Source: Ruminococcus sp. (lineage in GTDB: Bacteria > Bacillota > Clostridia > Oscillospirales > Acutalibacteraceae). From it: DNA of 50,239 bases. The position numbers and the translations under genes were made by a program. Below the pieces are notes generated by a model. The model searched no databases, was not told where the DNA came from, and worked only from the letters and a program-made list of their open reading frames with translations. Positions 50,178 to 50,239 of the stretch are shown here, piece after piece. The stretch is from contig SFGA01000006.1 of assembly GCA_004556705.1 (NCBI GenBank), positions 1 to 50,239 on the forward strand, read 5' to 3'. How positions within the stretch are numbered: position 1 is the stretch's first letter; each line of letters begins with the position of its first letter.

Positions 50178-50239
50178 TTAAGCTGCCAGATCAATTCTAT
50201 ATTGAACTGGTGGCTTTTTATTTAGTTTTCTAATAGGTC
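50178..50239 (-). CDS. C-terminal end of a probable insertion-sequence transposase (partial)
   Basis: The minus-strand frame running in from the window edge ends PIRKLNKKPPVQYRIDLAA then a stop at 50178. LNKxxPVQYR is the style of C-terminus found in IS3-family OrfB transposases. Only about 20 residues are visible, so assignment is tentative. The sequence TAGTCAATACTTTGTAGACA to its left (about 50148-50167) may hold the element's end. It lies 57 bp downstream of tRNA-Tyr. Confidence 0.45.
   Translation of the reverse strand, partial: PIRKLNKKPPVQYRIDLAA

Overview
The window looks like a chromosomal segment of an anaerobic, endospore-forming member of the Clostridia, most likely a gut Ruminococcaceae/Oscillospirales-type bacterium. 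Evidence is the spore genes (gpr, spoIIP, spoVAE, a DacF-type carboxypeptidase), single-membrane Gram-positive surface features (a KTGD-type cell-wall sorting tail), energy-coupling-factor vitamin transporters, a biotin-dependent sodium-pumping oxaloacetate decarboxylase, strong AGGAGG-type ribosome binding sites, and palindromic intergenic repeats of the sort common in gut Clostridia. No plasmid, phage or CRISPR hallmark is visible; codon use looks uniform.

Layout. 1-575: gene-free and repeat-rich. 576-6616: DHHW surface protein and phosphoesterase, a D,D-carboxypeptidase, nagA with a second phosphoesterase, and an operon of three small unknown proteins. 6617-7418: repeats. 7419-10804: four-gene oxaloacetate decarboxylase operon, oadA-oadG-biotin carrier-oadB. 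10805-11383: strong promoter and more repeats. 11384-18703: an old-yellow-enzyme/FAD reductase with a membrane protein, a split TauE/SafE permease pair, a PH-domain protein and a complete ECF transporter (T, fused double ATPase, S). 18766-23933: a redox/nickel island made of a membrane protein and hypB, diverging from a 966-residue Fe-S flavoprotein and hypA. 24106-26723: YhgE/Pip membrane protein with a small partner. 26793-31139: aldo/keto reductase, spoVAE, a 59-residue membrane peptide gene, rpsT, gpr, spoIIP. 31181-35357: yhaM, DUF2804, prmA, a thioredoxin-fold protein and trxB, apparently one operon. 35416-36960: ECF substrate-binding component with a structured-looking leader, and coaX. 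37030-41190: sortase-type surface protein, a fused acyl-activating enzyme/ACP/acyltransferase and a HAD phosphatase. 41444-42775: gdhA with a near-consensus promoter. 42848-49680: a seven-gene glycan operon. 49930-50239: tRNA-Thr, tRNA-Tyr and the end of a probable insertion-sequence transposase.

The most interesting locus is the seven-gene operon 42848-49680. In transcription order it encodes a GT-C-like membrane glycosyltransferase, a WecE/RffA sugar aminotransferase, an ATP-grasp ligase, an NAD-dependent epimerase/reductase, an ArnC/GtrB-like polyprenyl-phosphate glycosyltransferase and two four-helix SMR/EamA proteins resembling ArnE/ArnF. Together these supply most steps of an Arn-like pathway in a Gram-positive: make TDP-4-amino-4,6-dideoxygalactose, probably modify it, load it on undecaprenyl phosphate, flip it, and transfer it to an outer-surface acceptor. 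The ATP-grasp step has no counterpart in the Arn pathway and may add an amino acid or other carboxylate to the amino sugar.

A second uncharacterised system is the hypA/hypB island, where nickel chaperones flank a multi-cluster Fe-S/FAD oxidoreductase and a tryptophan-rich membrane protein with no hydrogenase structural gene in view. All functional assignments come from reading motifs and gene order by eye; no database search was run.
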